Assembly (NCBI RefSeq): GCF_001441615.1 | Contig: NZ_LAXJ01000038.1 | Coordinates: 1 to 32,120 of the forward strand | Direction: 5' to 3' | DNA length: 32,120 nucleotides | Source: Roseovarius atlanticus | GTDB lineage: Bacteria; Pseudomonadota; Alphaproteobacteria; Rhodobacterales; Rhodobacteraceae | Shown here: positions 8,311 through 15,806 of the stretch, piece by piece | How positions within the stretch are numbered: the first letter of the stretch is position 1 | How the letters are laid out: the number at the start of each line of letters is the position of its first letter | Notes under the pieces: generated by a model | What the model was told of the DNA's origin: nothing | The model's input: the letters and a program-made list of their open reading frames with translations, nothing else | Databases searched by the model: none | Made by a program: the position numbers and the translations under genes

Positions 8311-8769
8311 TCAGTTGATCCCGTTCTCCCTTTGCAATTCACGTACATAGCGTGCGATCAACTTGACGTCGCCATCGGTCAAACCTTCGACCGGTGGCAT
8401 GTTTCCGAATTTCCAGTGATGCGCGCGCACACCGTTTTTCGCGGCCATCACGAACGCCATGTCGGAATGGTGGTTCGGTTCGTAGATCTTGTGCACGAGT
8501 GGTGGTGCGACCCCGTTCTGGCCTGCGGCGTTCTTGCCGTGACATTCCGCACATGTCGCCTCGTAGGCCCGCTTGCCCATCTGCGCCTGGTCCGAAAGCT
8601 CCGCCGGCAGCGAAACTTCGACCATGGGGGCGCCCGATTCCAGATCACTGGTGTCGGGAGGTACCATCGAATGGCCCATCCCCTGCTGGGGTTGCTGCGC
8701 GATTTTCCAGTAGACTACCGCGCCGCCCAACACGAAGAAGGCCAGAATGGCTAGAACTGTCTTGTTCAT
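8311..8769 (-). CDS. Cytochrome c (single heme, membrane-anchored)
   Basis: The 152-residue product begins with a hydrophobic anchor (TVLAILAFFVLGGAVVYW). A Met/His-containing linker (QQGMGHSMVPP) leads to a cytochrome domain with CAECH near residue 73, and a GNMPPVEGLTD segment probably provides the axial Met. The C-terminal helix VKLIARYVRELQREN is typical. It follows the remnants of an L,D-transpeptidase gene by 12 bases and precedes the multicopper oxidase by about 108 bases. With the second cytochrome at 6325 it suggests an electron path linked to copper oxidation (inference). Confidence 0.83.
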   Translation of the reverse strand: MNKTVLAILAFFVLGGAVVYWKIAQQPQQGMGHSMVPPDTSDLESGAPMVEVSLPAELSDQAQMGKRAYEATCAECHGKNAAGQNGVAPPLVHKIYEPNHHSDMAFVMAAKNGVRAHHWKFGNMPPVEGLTDGDVKLIARYVRELQRENGIN

Positions 8770-8781
8770 TTGATCCTTACT

Positions 8782-9357
8782 TCAGATAAGTTTGACTTGG
8801 GTGCCGATTGGAGTCCTGTCGAACACTTCGATGATATCTTCGTTGTGGAGACCGATGCAGCCGCTGGAGGATTTGCGACCGATCTTGCGCGTGTCGCCGG
8901 TCCCATGGATGCGGTAGTACTGCCAGGTCAGATGCATGGCGCGCACGCCCAGCGGGTTCTCGGGGCCGGGGGCGACATATGCCGGCAAAGACGGATCGCG
9001 CTCGCGCATCGACGGGGTGGGCACCAAATCCGGCGCATCGTCCTTGTAGACGATTCGCTATAGCCACGCCGCGTGAGTTCGTCGCCCTTAGGAACCGATG
9101 TGGGGTAGATGCGCATCTCCCCATCCGCGGTCCAGTGCTGAAGAACTCTGGTGTTGGTATCGGAAAGCAGAATTCCTTTGCCGAGCGCGTCAAAGTGATC
9201 CTGCCAGCGATGCAACCGGAATGACGAAATATTCCGGCGAACTGAGTCCGAACTCTTGGGCACGCAACACCGATGGTGCCGCAAGAGCAACGAGCCCTCC
9301 AACCGAAAAGAATAGAAAGCCTCGGCGTCTTATTGCCCTGGGGGTCTTGTCTTCCAT
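8782..9357 (-). pseudogene. L,D-transpeptidase (YkuD) with two frameshifts
   Basis: The ATG at 9357 starts MEDKTPRAIRRRGFLFFSVGG, a Tat-like signal ending LRAQ. The frame breaks near 9192-9194; removing one base from the AAA/TTT run restores ...AGSLDALGKGILLSD. It breaks again near 9054-9055; adding one base to the AA/TT pair restores ...GYSEIVYKDDAPDL. The last part has IHGTGDTRKIGRKSSSGCIGL, the HGT and S-x-GCI(G/R) signature with the catalytic Cys of YkuD transpeptidases. Intact, it would make 3-3 peptidoglycan cross-links or anchor lipoproteins. It is first in the operon behind a CueR-like promoter (9394-9424), with cytochrome c 12 bases downstream. The family is clear. Whether the breaks are real is open. 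Confidence 0.8.
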
Positions 9358-9393
9358 CGTCCGTCTCCGCGCATTCGATCCTTGAATGGGACT

Positions 9394-9424
9394 CTTGAAC
9401 CGCCTTCCCGCACTGGAAGATCAA
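9394..9424 (-). promoter_or_regulatory. CueR-like promoter of the transpeptidase/oxidase operon
   Basis: On the minus strand TTGATC (-35, 9419-9424) and TTCAAG (-10, 9394-9399) are 19 bp apart, and the spacer TTCCAGTGCGGGAAGGCGG carries the same TTCC-N6-GGAA dyad as the copA box. This places the L,D-transpeptidase, cytochromes, multicopper oxidase and ScsC-like gene under CueR control (inference). Confidence 0.78.
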
Positions 9425-9744
9425 GAATGGTCGGGATGAAAACTCCGTGAAATACGTAACGGTTTGTATCGCTCACCTCCCTGCAGGATAAGCCTTTAGC
9501 AGGGTTTCGAATTACGGGGTCTCGACATTATGAAAATGGCCAAATCACGAGTAGAGCTTTCCAATTCAAGTAACATGATGAACTTTGGGATATGAGTCTG
9601 CTGTGCGGTCACACTTGCGCCGGTTTTGTTTTATGCTGTGGCAGGTCGCGTATCTGTTGGTTTCTCGAGCAACACGTTCATACTCGCGCCTTTGGCATGA
9701 TGTCTGGGAGGTCATTTCGGCGAAGCGGGAAAGGGCATGATGGC
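9425..9744 (+). other. Intergenic stretch with a possible response-regulator site
   Basis: No gene is supported here. An open frame at 9592-9825 runs into the IS end and resembles nothing I recognise. The stretch holds GTAAC-N5-GTATC (9456-9470), matching the half-site pattern of the operators at 13472 and 15684. A degenerate dyad CTCCCTGCAGGATAAG at 9477-9492 faintly resembles a CueR box. Confidence 0.4.
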
Positions 9745-9780
9745 TTAGCCTTGGAGTTCTTGCTTGCGGCGCCGAAACTC

Positions 9781-9785
9781 ATCTT
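9781..9785. repeat. Target-site duplication ATCTT, left copy
   Basis: ATCTT directly abuts the left IS end (GGACCTGTC at 9786). The identical pentamer follows the right end at 11016-11020. Removing one copy plus the IS restores the SHOCT reading frame. Confidence 0.85.
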
Positions 9786-9847
9786 GGACCTGTCCCGGAA
9801 TTGTTCCGCTCCTTTGACTTGGTAATTTGCCACAAAGGAGAGACATC

Positions 9848-10124
9848 ATGGCACAAAAAACCAACCCCGGAATTCCGCGCCGAGGCAGTGGGGATAGCTT
9901 TGACCAGCGGACTGCCGCGTAAACAAGTGGCCGCCGATTTTGGCGTAGGCTTCTCCACGTTGAGCCGCTGGATTCAGAAGGATCGGCGCAATCCAGAGAA
10001 ACCAACGGTCCAGTCTGATCTCGAACGCGAGATCACGGAGCTGCGGAAAGAGAACCGCATGCTCCGGGAGGAGAGGGAGGTGTTAAAAAAGGCCACGGTG
10101 TTCTTTGCGGAGAGAAGCAAATGA
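9848..10124 (+). CDS. IS3-family transposase OrfA
   Basis: The product (about 92 residues) has a helix-turn-helix (SGLPRKQVAADFGVGFSTLSRWIQ) that binds the IS ends and a C-terminal leucine-zipper-like helix (LEREITELRKENRMLREEREVLKK). AAAGGAG precedes the ATG at 9848, but that ATG is one base out of frame with the domain. Shortening the A6 run at 9855-9860 by one gives MAQKPTPEFRAEAV. Either an indel is present or an upstream TTG (9822) is used. Near the end, A-AAA-AAG at 10085-10091 in the zero frame is a classic -1 slippery heptamer allowing an OrfAB fusion transposase. Confidence 0.85.
10085..10091 (+). promoter_or_regulatory. -1 programmed frameshift heptamer A AAA AAG
   Basis: The zero frame of orfA reads TTA AAA AAG here. 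After a -1 slip the frame is open through to orfB (10121-10978). This is the usual way IS3-family elements make the OrfAB transposase. Confidence 0.75.
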
Positions 10125-10978
10125 GGTTTGCCTTCGTTGAAGAACACCGAAACGACATCCCGGTGAACCGCTTGTGTGAGATTATGGACGTCAGCCCGCG
10201 AGGCTACCGCGCCTGGCTGTCCCGCCCTGCCAGTCGGCAGCAACGCACCGACATGGTGTTGCTCGCCCACATCCGCGAACAGTTCCGCTTGTCTCTGGGC
10301 AGCTACGGCAGGCCCCGCATGACCGAAGAGCTGAAGGAGCTGGGGTTTGATGTCGGGCATCGCCGCATTGGCCGTTTGATGCGACAGAACCGCATTACGG
10401 TGAAGAGGAACAAGAAGTTCAAGGCTACGACCGACAGCAATCACAGCTTCAACATCACGCCGAACCTGCTGAACCGGGACTTCTATGCGGATCGCCCCAA
10501 CCAGAAATGGGCGGGCGACATCAGCTATGTCTGGACGCAGGAGGGGTGGCTCTATCTGGCTGTCATCCTCGACCTGCATTCTCGACGTGTCATTGGTAGG
10601 GCCGTCAGCAGCCGGATGAAACGCGATCTGGCGATCCGGGCACTGAACATGGCGATTGCGATGCGGCGGCCACACAAGGGCTGCATCCACCATACGGATC
10701 GCGGCTGCCAATACTGCTCTCACGACTACCAGAAAATCCTGCGCCAGGACGGCTTCAAGGCATCTATGAGTGGGACCGGGAACTGCTACGACAACGCTGC
10801 CGTCGAAACCTTTTTCAAGACCATCAAGGCGGAACTGCTGTGGCAGCGGTCTTGGCGGACACGTCGCGATGCTGAGATGGCCATCTTCGAATACATCAAC
10901 GGCTTCTACAATCCGCCTCGAAGGCACTCAGCATTGGGCTGGAAAAGCCCCTTGGCCTTCGAAGCAAAGGCTGCATAA
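10121..10978 (+). CDS. IS3-family transposase OrfB (DDE integrase)
   Basis: The 285-residue protein has an N-terminal HTH_21-like region (RLCEIMDVSPRGYRAWLSRP) and an rve integrase core. The catalytic triad is visible: Asp in WAGDISYVWT, Asp in HHTDRGCQY and Glu in NAAVETFFKTIKAE, 35 residues apart in the IS3 manner. The C-terminus INGFYNPPRRHSALGWKSP is diagnostic. It overlaps orfA by four bases (ATGA) in the -1 phase and is probably made mainly as an OrfAB fusion. It appears intact, so the element may still move if OrfA is functional. Confidence 0.94.
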   Translation: MRFAFVEEHRNDIPVNRLCEIMDVSPRGYRAWLSRPASRQQRTDMVLLAHIREQFRLSLGSYGRPRMTEELKELGFDVGHRRIGRLMRQNRITVKRNKKFKATTDSNHSFNITPNLLNRDFYADRPNQKWAGDISYVWTQEGWLYLAVILDLHSRRVIGRAVSSRMKRDLAIRALNMAIAMRRPHKGCIHHTDRGCQYCSHDYQKILRQDGFKASMSGTGNCYDNAAVETFFKTIKAELLWQRSWRTRRDAEMAIFEYINGFYNPPRRHSALGWKSPLAFEAKAA

Positions 10979-11015
10979 GTGAGCAATCGGAGCGGCACGA
11001 AAGCGTGACAGGTCC

Positions 11016-11020
11016 ATCTT
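11016..11020. repeat. Target-site duplication ATCTT, right copy
   Basis: This is identical to 9781-9785 and directly follows the right IS end (...GACAGGTCC). Confidence 0.85.
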
Positions 11021-11296
11021 CGTCGATCTCACCGCGTGCATAGCGTTCCTTGAGGATCTCCATCGCATCGCGAGTTTCGCCCAAACGGTTGCTGGTGAGC
11101 ATACGGAAGAAGAATACGGTAACCGCGATAATCACCCCCCAGAAAAGGATCATGCCGAAACCTCCCAACCAACCATGACCATCTCCCCACATCATGTGTC
11201 CAAAAGTGTTATCAGCAATGCCGCCTGGATCCGCGAGGGCCGAGACTGTGCCCGCAAACAGAGCGATTACGCTGGATTTGACCGTCAAATAGGCAT

Positions 11297-12709
11297 TCAT
11301 GATATTGTCTTTTCTTGCTGGTTGGAACTTTGTGAAAACGGCAAATCGAGTCGCGCAAGAAGCCCGCCGTCCGGGTGGTTCTGCAAAATTATATCGCCGC
11401 CATGCGAGCGCAGGATGGTGCGTGCGATTGACAGGCCGAGACCGGTGCCACCCGTCTCGCGTGAGCGTGACGTCTCGACCCGAAAAAATGGTTCGAAAAC
11501 CTCTTCTAGCTGCGTCTCCGGGATGCCGGGACCATGATCACGAACCCAGATCGATGCCCTGTCATACTCGCGGCTATACGTGACCTCGACATCGTCGCCG
11601 TAACGTACTGCATTTTCTATGACGTTCCGCAAAGCTCGGCGCATGGATTGAGGCCGAAGCCTCACCCGAAGCGGTGTGTCCGTTTCGAGTCGGAATGCGT
11701 TGAGCATGTCACACTTCAGCTCAGTGAGAAATTCCCCCAATTCTATTGTTTCAGGAGGTTCACTTATTGCCATGCCTCGAGCAAAAGCCAGTGTGCGCTC
11801 GACCATATCCTGCATTTCCTCGATGGATTTCACCAAGGCGTCACGCGTCTCTTCCTCATCCACCATCTCTGCGTGAACCCGCAAAGCGGTCAGTGGCGAA
11901 CGCAAATCGTGACCCAGAGCGGCCATTATACGCGTCTTGTCAGCGACCGTGCGCACCAGTCTCTCCTGCATGTGATTGAAGGTATCCGTCAGTTCTCTGA
12001 CTTCGCTTGGTCCCGCGACTGGGAGTGGCTTGTTTTCCTCTCCCCTGCCAAGCCTGTCTGCGGCTTGCGCCAAGCGCCTTAACGGCCAGGTCAGGCGAGC
12101 AAGCAAGTACCAAAAAGCAACACCAATCAGGAACGCCGCCGTGAAACCAAAGCTCACCGCAGAAAAGATTGGCCACTGTAGCGGCGGTCGCTGAAAGCGC
12201 GTATCGACATTCAGCCATGTGCCATCTTCAAGCGCGATAGACAGTGTCAATTCAAGCCCCGAGATCTTGTCATGCATCATCTGCTTGTGCTCTGCGGCCA
12301 TCTCCGGCGGCACTGACCTCATTGGCGGGAATGCGCGCTCAACCTCATGCAATTCTACTCGGATTTCGCGACTGTCTTCAGCGCCGAACAATGACCTGAC
12401 GCGCGCTTCGACAGCTCCTCCCGCGCGGTGATCAAGATGATCCACAGCCGCCTGCGGGTCGGTCCGAAACCGTGCCAGCGGCGAATCTGCGGCGCGAAGA
12501 ATCGAGGCTCGCAAGTCCGTTGGGGCCTGTTCTAGTAGCATGGCCACATTCGCCGCGCGCCCAGCCGCCTCGGCTCCTATTGCAGCACGTATCGCGAGAC
12601 TGCGCTCGTCCACAAACAGCCAAATGCTAATCGCCTGAGCCACGGCGAGGCTACCAATGATGAGCAACAGAAGCTGGACGCGTAAACTATCCAGACGCTT
12701 GCGGATCAC
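11297..12709 (-). CDS. Sensor histidine kinase
   Basis: I start at the GTG at 12709 (GTGATCCGC), whose last bases overlap the TGA of the response regulator; upstream codons in the frame lie inside that gene. The 470-residue protein has a first TM helix (LLLLIIGSLAVAQAISIWLF), a periplasmic sensor domain of about 150 residues, a second TM (FSAVSFGFTAAFLIGVAFWYLL) and a HAMP domain. The H-box is AALGHDLRSPLTALR, followed by N (NVIENAVRYG), G1 (VRDHGPGIP) and G2 (GGTGLGLSIA) boxes of the ATPase. It would phosphorylate the adjacent OmpR-type regulator. The ligand is unknown. No Cys- or Met-rich metal site stands out except HEVERAFPPMRSVPPEM. It is translationally coupled to genes on both sides. 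Confidence 0.92.
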   Translation of the reverse strand: MIRKRLDSLRVQLLLLIIGSLAVAQAISIWLFVDERSLAIRAAIGAEAAGRAANVAMLLEQAPTDLRASILRAADSPLARFRTDPQAAVDHLDHRAGGAVEARVRSLFGAEDSREIRVELHEVERAFPPMRSVPPEMAAEHKQMMHDKISGLELTLSIALEDGTWLNVDTRFQRPPLQWPIFSAVSFGFTAAFLIGVAFWYLLARLTWPLRRLAQAADRLGRGEENKPLPVAGPSEVRELTDTFNHMQERLVRTVADKTRIMAALGHDLRSPLTALRVHAEMVDEEETRDALVKSIEEMQDMVERTLAFARGMAISEPPETIELGEFLTELKCDMLNAFRLETDTPLRVRLRPQSMRRALRNVIENAVRYGDDVEVTYSREYDRASIWVRDHGPGIPETQLEEVFEPFFRVETSRSRETGGTGLGLSIARTILRSHGGDIILQNHPDGGLLARLDLPFSQSSNQQEKTIS

Positions 12710-13428
12710 TGCTGCACCTCGACATCCGTTGCAAGGCAATAGCCCCCGTTTCGAACCGTTGTGATGATCTTCGGACGACCCGGGTTGTACTCGATCTTCC
12801 GCCTGAGGCGGCTGATCTGGTTGTCAATTGTCCGGTCGAAAGCGGCCGGTGTTCGTCCGACTGCCAGGTCTAAAAGCTGTTCTCGGCTAATCACGATACG
12901 CGGGCGTTCGAGCAGGATCGTAAGAAGTTTGAACTCTGATGTCGTCAGTACGTCCTCGCGGCCGTCCTCTGCGAAAAGGCGGCGCGTATCGGTTTCGAGC
13001 GTCCAGTCCGCGAACCTAACCCTGCTCCCCGTAAGACTCCCGGCAAGTGCTTCCGGTTTCTGCGCGCGGCGCAGAATTGCCTTTATCCGCGCCAGTAGCT
13101 CGCGAGGATTGAAGGGCTTGGGCAAATAGTCATCCGCACCGACTTCGAGGCCGATGATGCGGTCCATTTCCTCGCCAAGCGCTGTCAACATGAGGATGGG
13201 GGCCAGCCCTTTGGTGGACAGACGACGACAGACCGATATCCCGTCTTCGCCCGGCATCATCACGTCAAGGACAATAAGGTCATAGCGGCCAATCTTGAGT
13301 AGACTATCCATCTGGGAAGCGTCGACCGCCGTCGTCACGCGCATGTCATTCTTTTCCAGGTATCGCGCAACCGCTTTGCGAATTTCGGCGCTGTCGTCGA
13401 CCAGAAGTATGTGCGGAGAGTTTGTCAT
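12706..13428 (-). CDS. OmpR-family response regulator
   Basis: The 240-residue protein has a receiver domain (HILLVDDSAEI, phosphoacceptor Asp55 in LIVLDVMMPG, the TA and KP switch residues in MLTALG and YLPKPFNP). A winged-helix DNA-binding domain follows from about residue 140 (LTTSEFKLLTILLERP...RTIDNQISRLRRKIE...TVRNGGYCL). OmpR-type regulators bind tandem direct half-sites about 10 bp apart. Exactly such sites lie in the divergent promoter region at 13472-13514 and again upstream of the second EF-hand gene. Autoregulation and control of the EF-hand pair is the straightforward inference. First cistron of an operon with the kinase and the SHOCT protein. Confidence 0.93.
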   Translation of the reverse strand: MTNSPHILLVDDSAEIRKAVARYLEKNDMRVTTAVDASQMDSLLKIGRYDLIVLDVMMPGEDGISVCRRLSTKGLAPILMLTALGEEMDRIIGLEVGADDYLPKPFNPRELLARIKAILRRAQKPEALAGSLTGSRVRFADWTLETDTRRLFAEDGREDVLTTSEFKLLTILLERPRIVISREQLLDLAVGRTPAAFDRTIDNQISRLRRKIEYNPGRPKIITTVRNGGYCLATDVEVQQ

Positions 13429-13471
13429 CTTTTGTAACTAAGCGATGAAAGGATCGCTGCCGAGAAAATTT

Positions 13472-13514
13472 GTCGCGAAACGTAACAAAGCCGCACTTTG
13501 CGACAGATTGATAC
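13472..13514 (+). promoter_or_regulatory. Four-half-site operator between the regulator and EF-hand gene 1
   Basis: Half-sites GTCGC (13472), GTAAC (13482), GCGAC (13500) and GATAC (13510) are spaced 10, 18 and 10 bases apart. The arrangement is repeated with the same spacing upstream of the second EF-hand gene (15684-15726), well beyond chance. It resembles CpxR-like boxes (GTAAA-N5-GTAAA) in layout. The adjacent OmpR-type regulator is the best candidate binder. Confidence 0.75.
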
Positions 13515-13594
13515 ACACGTGCCGTCAGCAGCGTTCCAAAACCAAGTCATACTTCATCGGCAAACAATGCATGTAGGACAAAAGGAAAAAGTGA

Positions 13595-13870
13595 ATGGGA
13601 CGTAAACTGGCACTGATTTTTTGTACAACTGTCGCGGTGTCTGCTGGTGGTATTGTCTTGGCAGACAACGGCTACGGTACCGGGCATCACGAACTGCCCA
13701 AGCGAGGTGATGCCACCCATTCGGGAGATACAATGAAAGGCCACTTTCGGCACATAGACCGCAATCAGGACGGCATGGTGTCGCGCGAGGAGGTTGAAGC
13801 CCACGATGAACGTGACAAATGGTTCAAGCGAAACGCCCTGCTCGGGGAGTTTGCTGATCCAGGATTTTAG
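13595..13870 (+). CDS. Exported EF-hand protein (paralogue 1)
   Basis: The 91-residue protein starts with a signal peptide (MGRKLALIFCTTVAVSAGG to about residue 23, VLA). The mature part carries a GYGTGHHELPKRGD motif and one EF-hand loop DRNQDGMVSREE (residues 54-65) with D-x-N-x-D-G and a terminal Glu for Ca2+ coordination. It is paralogous to the product at 15325-15603 (shared TGHH, DTMxGHF and EF-hand positions). The short C-terminus differs. AAAGGA precedes the ATG. It is transcribed divergently from the response regulator across the four-half-site operator. Calcium binding is inferred from the loop. The GHH motif could bind another metal. The role is unknown. Confidence 0.82.
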   Translation: MGRKLALIFCTTVAVSAGGIVLADNGYGTGHHELPKRGDATHSGDTMKGHFRHIDRNQDGMVSREEVEAHDERDKWFKRNALLGEFADPGF

Positions 13871-14173
13871 TTGTGAAGAACTCTCACAAAAGGGCAGGGT
13901 GGCTTGCTGAACAAGAGCGTGATCGAATTCTGCTCTCGCAGGCTTAGCTTTTGATTGAAGGAAGCTATCTCAAGCAGCTGAGCCGCTACAAGTTTTTCAG
14001 AGTTGACTAAATTGGCCACGTCGTGACGGCCCTTATTTCCGGAGCGGCGTGGTGATTTGCTTCAGCCTAGACTGCCAGCAGGGCCGTTGTACATACCGCA
14101 GCGTTGCTTATGCTGATTTGGCACTAACTAATCAGCTCAACTGCTTTGTCAGTAATCTTGCATAGCGGTGGAC
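13871..14173. other. No gene seen; possible eroded coding remnant
   Basis: The 300 bases between the EF-hand gene and the beta-propeller remnant hold no supported gene. A plus-strand frame reads EQERDRILLSQA-stop-LLIEGSYLKQLSRYKFFRVD-stop, which looks like eroded coding sequence, but I cannot assign it. Confidence 0.3.
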
Positions 14174-15085
14174 CTAAAACTGCAGTGTCCGATTGGGCTG
14201 AAATCGCCAGAACCTATGGTATTTGAACGAATTGATTCCCACGCGCCCACCTGTTGCGCGGTCAATGCGTACCACAAGGTTACGCTCGCGTGCACTCGAC
14301 CAGATTGCATCTTTATCCGCTGCAACGCCGTGCAGGTTTCCTCCAAGTTCAAACGAATCAAGAGTTTCACCACTGTCGGCATTTTCAATTGAAACCTTGC
14401 CGACGTCAGACTCGCTGATAATCAATTGACGGGCCTCGGCATCCAGCATCATGTGCTTGGGTGGACCTTGCAGTTTGAAGTTGCGCGTAACTATCCCGTC
14501 TTCAGGATCGAGTTCGCTGATCGCGTCATTCCCGGCGTTGGAAACGAAGAAATAGCCCTTCTTTGGCTAGGCGATTACATATTCCGGGATCGGACCCGTG
14601 GCGACGATCGCAGTAACCTCACCGTGTTCCAGGTCGATCAGCGAAACAGCATCGAGTCCAGGATGCGTCACCGCGGCGAAGCGTTCATCCGACGAAACCC
14701 CGACATGGTGTATTATGCCGGGAACTTCGACGCGACGCAGGATTTCATGACTGTCCGCGTCGACCAAGGTGATCAGGCTCGAAGTGGTCGGGCCGGCATC
14801 TTCTCTGCCTCCATGGTGAGCTACGTGATCCTCCTCAGAAACTTCGGAAGGCTTGGGCACCATGCCGACTTCGGTTTCCGTAAGACTACCGGCAACCAGG
14901 ATGCCGCGGTTTGTTGCGCCTGCCAGTTCGTGAACGTTGTCGAGACCCTCGATGCGGCCAACAGCCTCAAAGGCTTCATTCAGATGAAGTACTGTTCCGA
15001 GTTCTCCTTCCGGAATTTACACATCGGCTATTGCAGCGCTGCTAGTGAGTACTGTTGCACCGATTGCCAGTAACGGCATTCTCAT
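14174..15085 (-). pseudogene. YVTN/YncE-type beta-propeller protein with two nonsense codons
   Basis: From the ATG at 15085 (AGGAG upstream) one frame gives a signal peptide (MRMPLLAIGATVLTSSAAIADV), then TAA at 15017-15019, then a long open stretch. TAG follows at 14567-14569, and the same frame continues (PKKGYFFVSNAGNDAISELDP...) to 14174. The repeats of form SLIDLEHGEV, ITLVDADSHEI and ELDPEDGIV are the 40-residue blades of YVTN-type beta-propellers. A histidine-containing insert HVAHHGG is near residue 84. The C-terminus after GGRVGIN looks truncated, as the final residues are unlike a blade. Such propellers act in the periplasm, often beside redox or metal systems. The gene is decayed by substitutions, not by frameshifts. 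Confidence 0.78.
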
Positions 15086-15324
15086 AGGGTCGCTCCTTGT
15101 TTGCGCATAGCTTTCCGTGTTGATTTCCGAAGCTACCCGAAACGGGAATCGATGAACTGCGTCGACTGTGCGTTCTCTACCGCGAGGCGAAGCACGGATG
15201 AAAGGAAAGCCATAGCCGTTGACGAAACTTAAGCTGACTGCGGCGCATATTGAGCGCCACAGTCGTGATCAAGCTACAGAGAATTTGACTTTCCTTTGTC
15301 AGCAACAGCGCCTGCTGTATAGCC

Positions 15325-15603
15325 TCATTGGCCTCGCTGCGGATTGTCAAAGCGCTCTTCGAACATGCTCTTGAATTCTGATGCAGCCTGCATATGGGCC
15401 TCCATCTCCGCGCGCGTGACCTTGCCGTCCTTGTTTTGATCGGCGTGATCGAAATGGCCGCGCATCGTATCGTTCATGTGGATATTGTTATCGCGGTCGG
15501 GCAGATCATGATGCCCGGTTATATATCCCGTGTCCGCGAGCGCTGCGCCGCCGAGAGCCGTAGCAAATGCGGTTGCGAGAATGAGCGTGGTGTTACGTTT
15601 CAT
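15325..15603 (-). CDS. Exported EF-hand protein (paralogue 2)
   Basis: I start at the ATG at 15603 (MKRNTTLILATAFATALGGAALA, a clean signal peptide), because upstream codons in frame give no signal. The 92-residue product carries GYITGHHDLPDRDN, DTMRGHFDHADQN and one EF-hand loop DQNKDGKVTRAE, followed by an amphipathic helix and FEERFDNPQRGQ. Layout and spacing match the paralogue at 13595. The promoter region (15684-15726) has the same four half-sites at identical spacing, so the two are probably co-regulated by the response regulator at 12706. Ca2+ binding is inferred from the loop. The gene sits beside a decayed propeller gene. Confidence 0.84.
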   Translation of the reverse strand: MKRNTTLILATAFATALGGAALADTGYITGHHDLPDRDNNIHMNDTMRGHFDHADQNKDGKVTRAEMEAHMQAASEFKSMFEERFDNPQRGQ

Positions 15604-15683
15604 TGAAAGCCTCCATTTTGGCGTGTTGCAGGACCAAAGTGGCAAATGCGACGTGTCTTGCAACAGGCTCCGGGCGCTGTCGT

Positions 15684-15726
15684 GTAACGGTCTGTCGCAA
15701 AAGCCGACCTGGTTACATTTGGTGAC
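15684..15726 (-). promoter_or_regulatory. Four-half-site operator upstream of EF-hand gene 2
   Basis: On the minus strand the half-sites read GTCAC, GTAAC, GCGAC and GTTAC, starting 10, 18 and 10 bases apart, as at 13472-13514. The 50-bp blocks also share AAA(C/T)GTAAC and CTTTTGCGACAGA-like cores. The block lies about 80 bases upstream of the ATG at 15603. Confidence 0.75.
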
Positions 15727-15806
15727 AGATTCCCTCGGTATCTGACGCTTGATCCTGTCGATCCTAGACAGGATGAACGTGAGCCGGTTCGATGAAAGGA
15801 CTGCCT

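Larger units (their letters stand above)
9786..11015 (+). mobile_element. IS3-family insertion sequence, 1230 bp
   Basis: The ends are imperfect inverted repeats: left GGACCTGTCCCGGAATTGTT and right (reverse complement) GGACCTGTCACGCTTTCGTG, continuing as CCGCTCC, with about 21 of 27 matches. A 5-bp direct repeat ATCTT flanks it. Inside are orfA (helix-turn-helix plus leucine zipper) and orfB (DDE integrase) overlapping in the -1 phase, as in the IS3 family. It is inserted in a SHOCT-domain gene in opposite orientation. The clean target duplication and recoverable host frame suggest a recent insertion. Confidence 0.92.
9745..11300 (-). pseudogene. SHOCT-domain small membrane protein gene split by an IS
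   Basis: From the ATG at 11300 the frame gives a signal-like N-terminus (MNAYLTVKSSVIALFAGTVSALA), a Gly/His/Trp-rich segment (GHMMWGDGHGWLGG), one transmembrane helix and a SHOCT start (AMEILKERYARGEIDED), then runs into the IS at 11015. The missing end is on the other side: 9745-9785 on the minus strand encodes EFRRRKQELQG and a TAA. Removing the IS and one copy of the 5-bp duplication gives GEIDEDEFRRRKQELQG, an uninterrupted SHOCT motif, for about 106 residues. The start overlaps the kinase stop (ATGA), so it is the third cistron of the two-component operon. The function of such SHOCT proteins is unknown; here it is inactivated or truncated. Confidence 0.88.

Noticed and set aside
9592..9825. 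Plus-strand open frame with several Cys
   Set aside because: It crosses the IS boundary and target duplication and overlaps the SHOCT gene remnant on the other strand. No ribosome-binding site or family resemblance.
9974..10927. Long 317-codon minus-strand frame inside the IS
   Set aside because: Shadow of OrfB, whose DDE motifs are on the plus strand.
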